A stretch of 62,933 bases of DNA, taken from NCBI RefSeq assembly GCF_000002865.3, contig NW_001865091.1, positions 32,041 to 94,973 on the forward strand, in the 5' to 3' direction. The DNA comes from Monosiga brevicollis MX1 (taxonomy: Eukaryota > Opisthokonta > Choanoflagellata > Craspedida > Salpingoecidae). Each line of letters begins with the position of its first letter. Position 1 is the stretch's first letter. Below, piece after piece: positions 62,911-62,933 of this stretch. Below the pieces are notes generated by a model that searched no databases, was not told where the DNA came from, and worked only from the letters and a program-made list of their open reading frames with translations. The translations under genes were made by a program, and so were the position numbers.

Positions 62911-62933
62911 CTGAATGCCATGATGAAGACGAG

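Overview
The window looks like nuclear DNA of a choanoflagellate, most likely Monosiga brevicollis or a close relative (inference). The reasons are many short GT-AG introns, a mildly GC-rich base composition, abundant GA/CT microsatellites, N-filled assembly gaps at 21968-22017 and 38265-38834, and giant multidomain receptors with animal-type domains (receptor tyrosine phosphatase, FN3, cadherin, EGF, IPT) beside ordinary eukaryotic housekeeping genes. All exon boundaries below were read by eye from splice signals, reading phase and protein continuity; none is backed by transcripts.

Layout, left to right. A small predicted secreted protein (1-372, minus) is followed by a retroelement-like fragment between two GA arrays (864-1286). 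Next comes a 9-exon, about 4,710-residue receptor protein tyrosine phosphatase (2855-18010, minus). It has a signal peptide, a Thr-rich stretch, many Cys-rich TNFR-like repeats, a cohesin-like plus dockerin-like region, about nine FN3 domains, one membrane helix and tandem PTP domains. A COMMD10 gene (20596-21788, plus) converges on a VPS41-like propeller protein (22452-26104, minus). Then come cytosolic arginyl-tRNA synthetase (26703-30545, minus) and an ankyrin-repeat protein built of one-repeat exons (31477-34023, minus).

Further right are a PAN/apple-heparanase (GH79) protein (35231-37537, plus), a gene-poor stretch with a gap and a 101-bp tandem duplication, and a secreted mucin-like protein (41085-43946, plus). 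A second, smaller ankyrin gene (44224-45148, minus) is again one repeat per exon. Last is a 5-exon, about 4,580-residue PA14/EGF/cadherin/IPT transmembrane protein with a tyrosine-rich cytoplasmic tail (47250-61568, plus). A probable 3' exon of another minus-strand gene sits at the right edge.

Biologically the window holds cell-surface and signalling genes (a tyrosine phosphatase receptor, a receptor-like protein with many candidate phosphotyrosine sites, a mucin, a heparan-degrading-type enzyme) mixed with trafficking and translation genes. Nothing shows operon-like organisation. Whether the phosphatase and the tyrosine-tailed receptor act in one pathway cannot be told from sequence. The most unusual points are the cohesin/dockerin-like region inside a eukaryotic receptor phosphatase, the exon-equals-repeat architecture seen in three genes, and the PA14 receptor with repeated EYFDPQQ tyrosine motifs and two Asp-rich heptad arrays.
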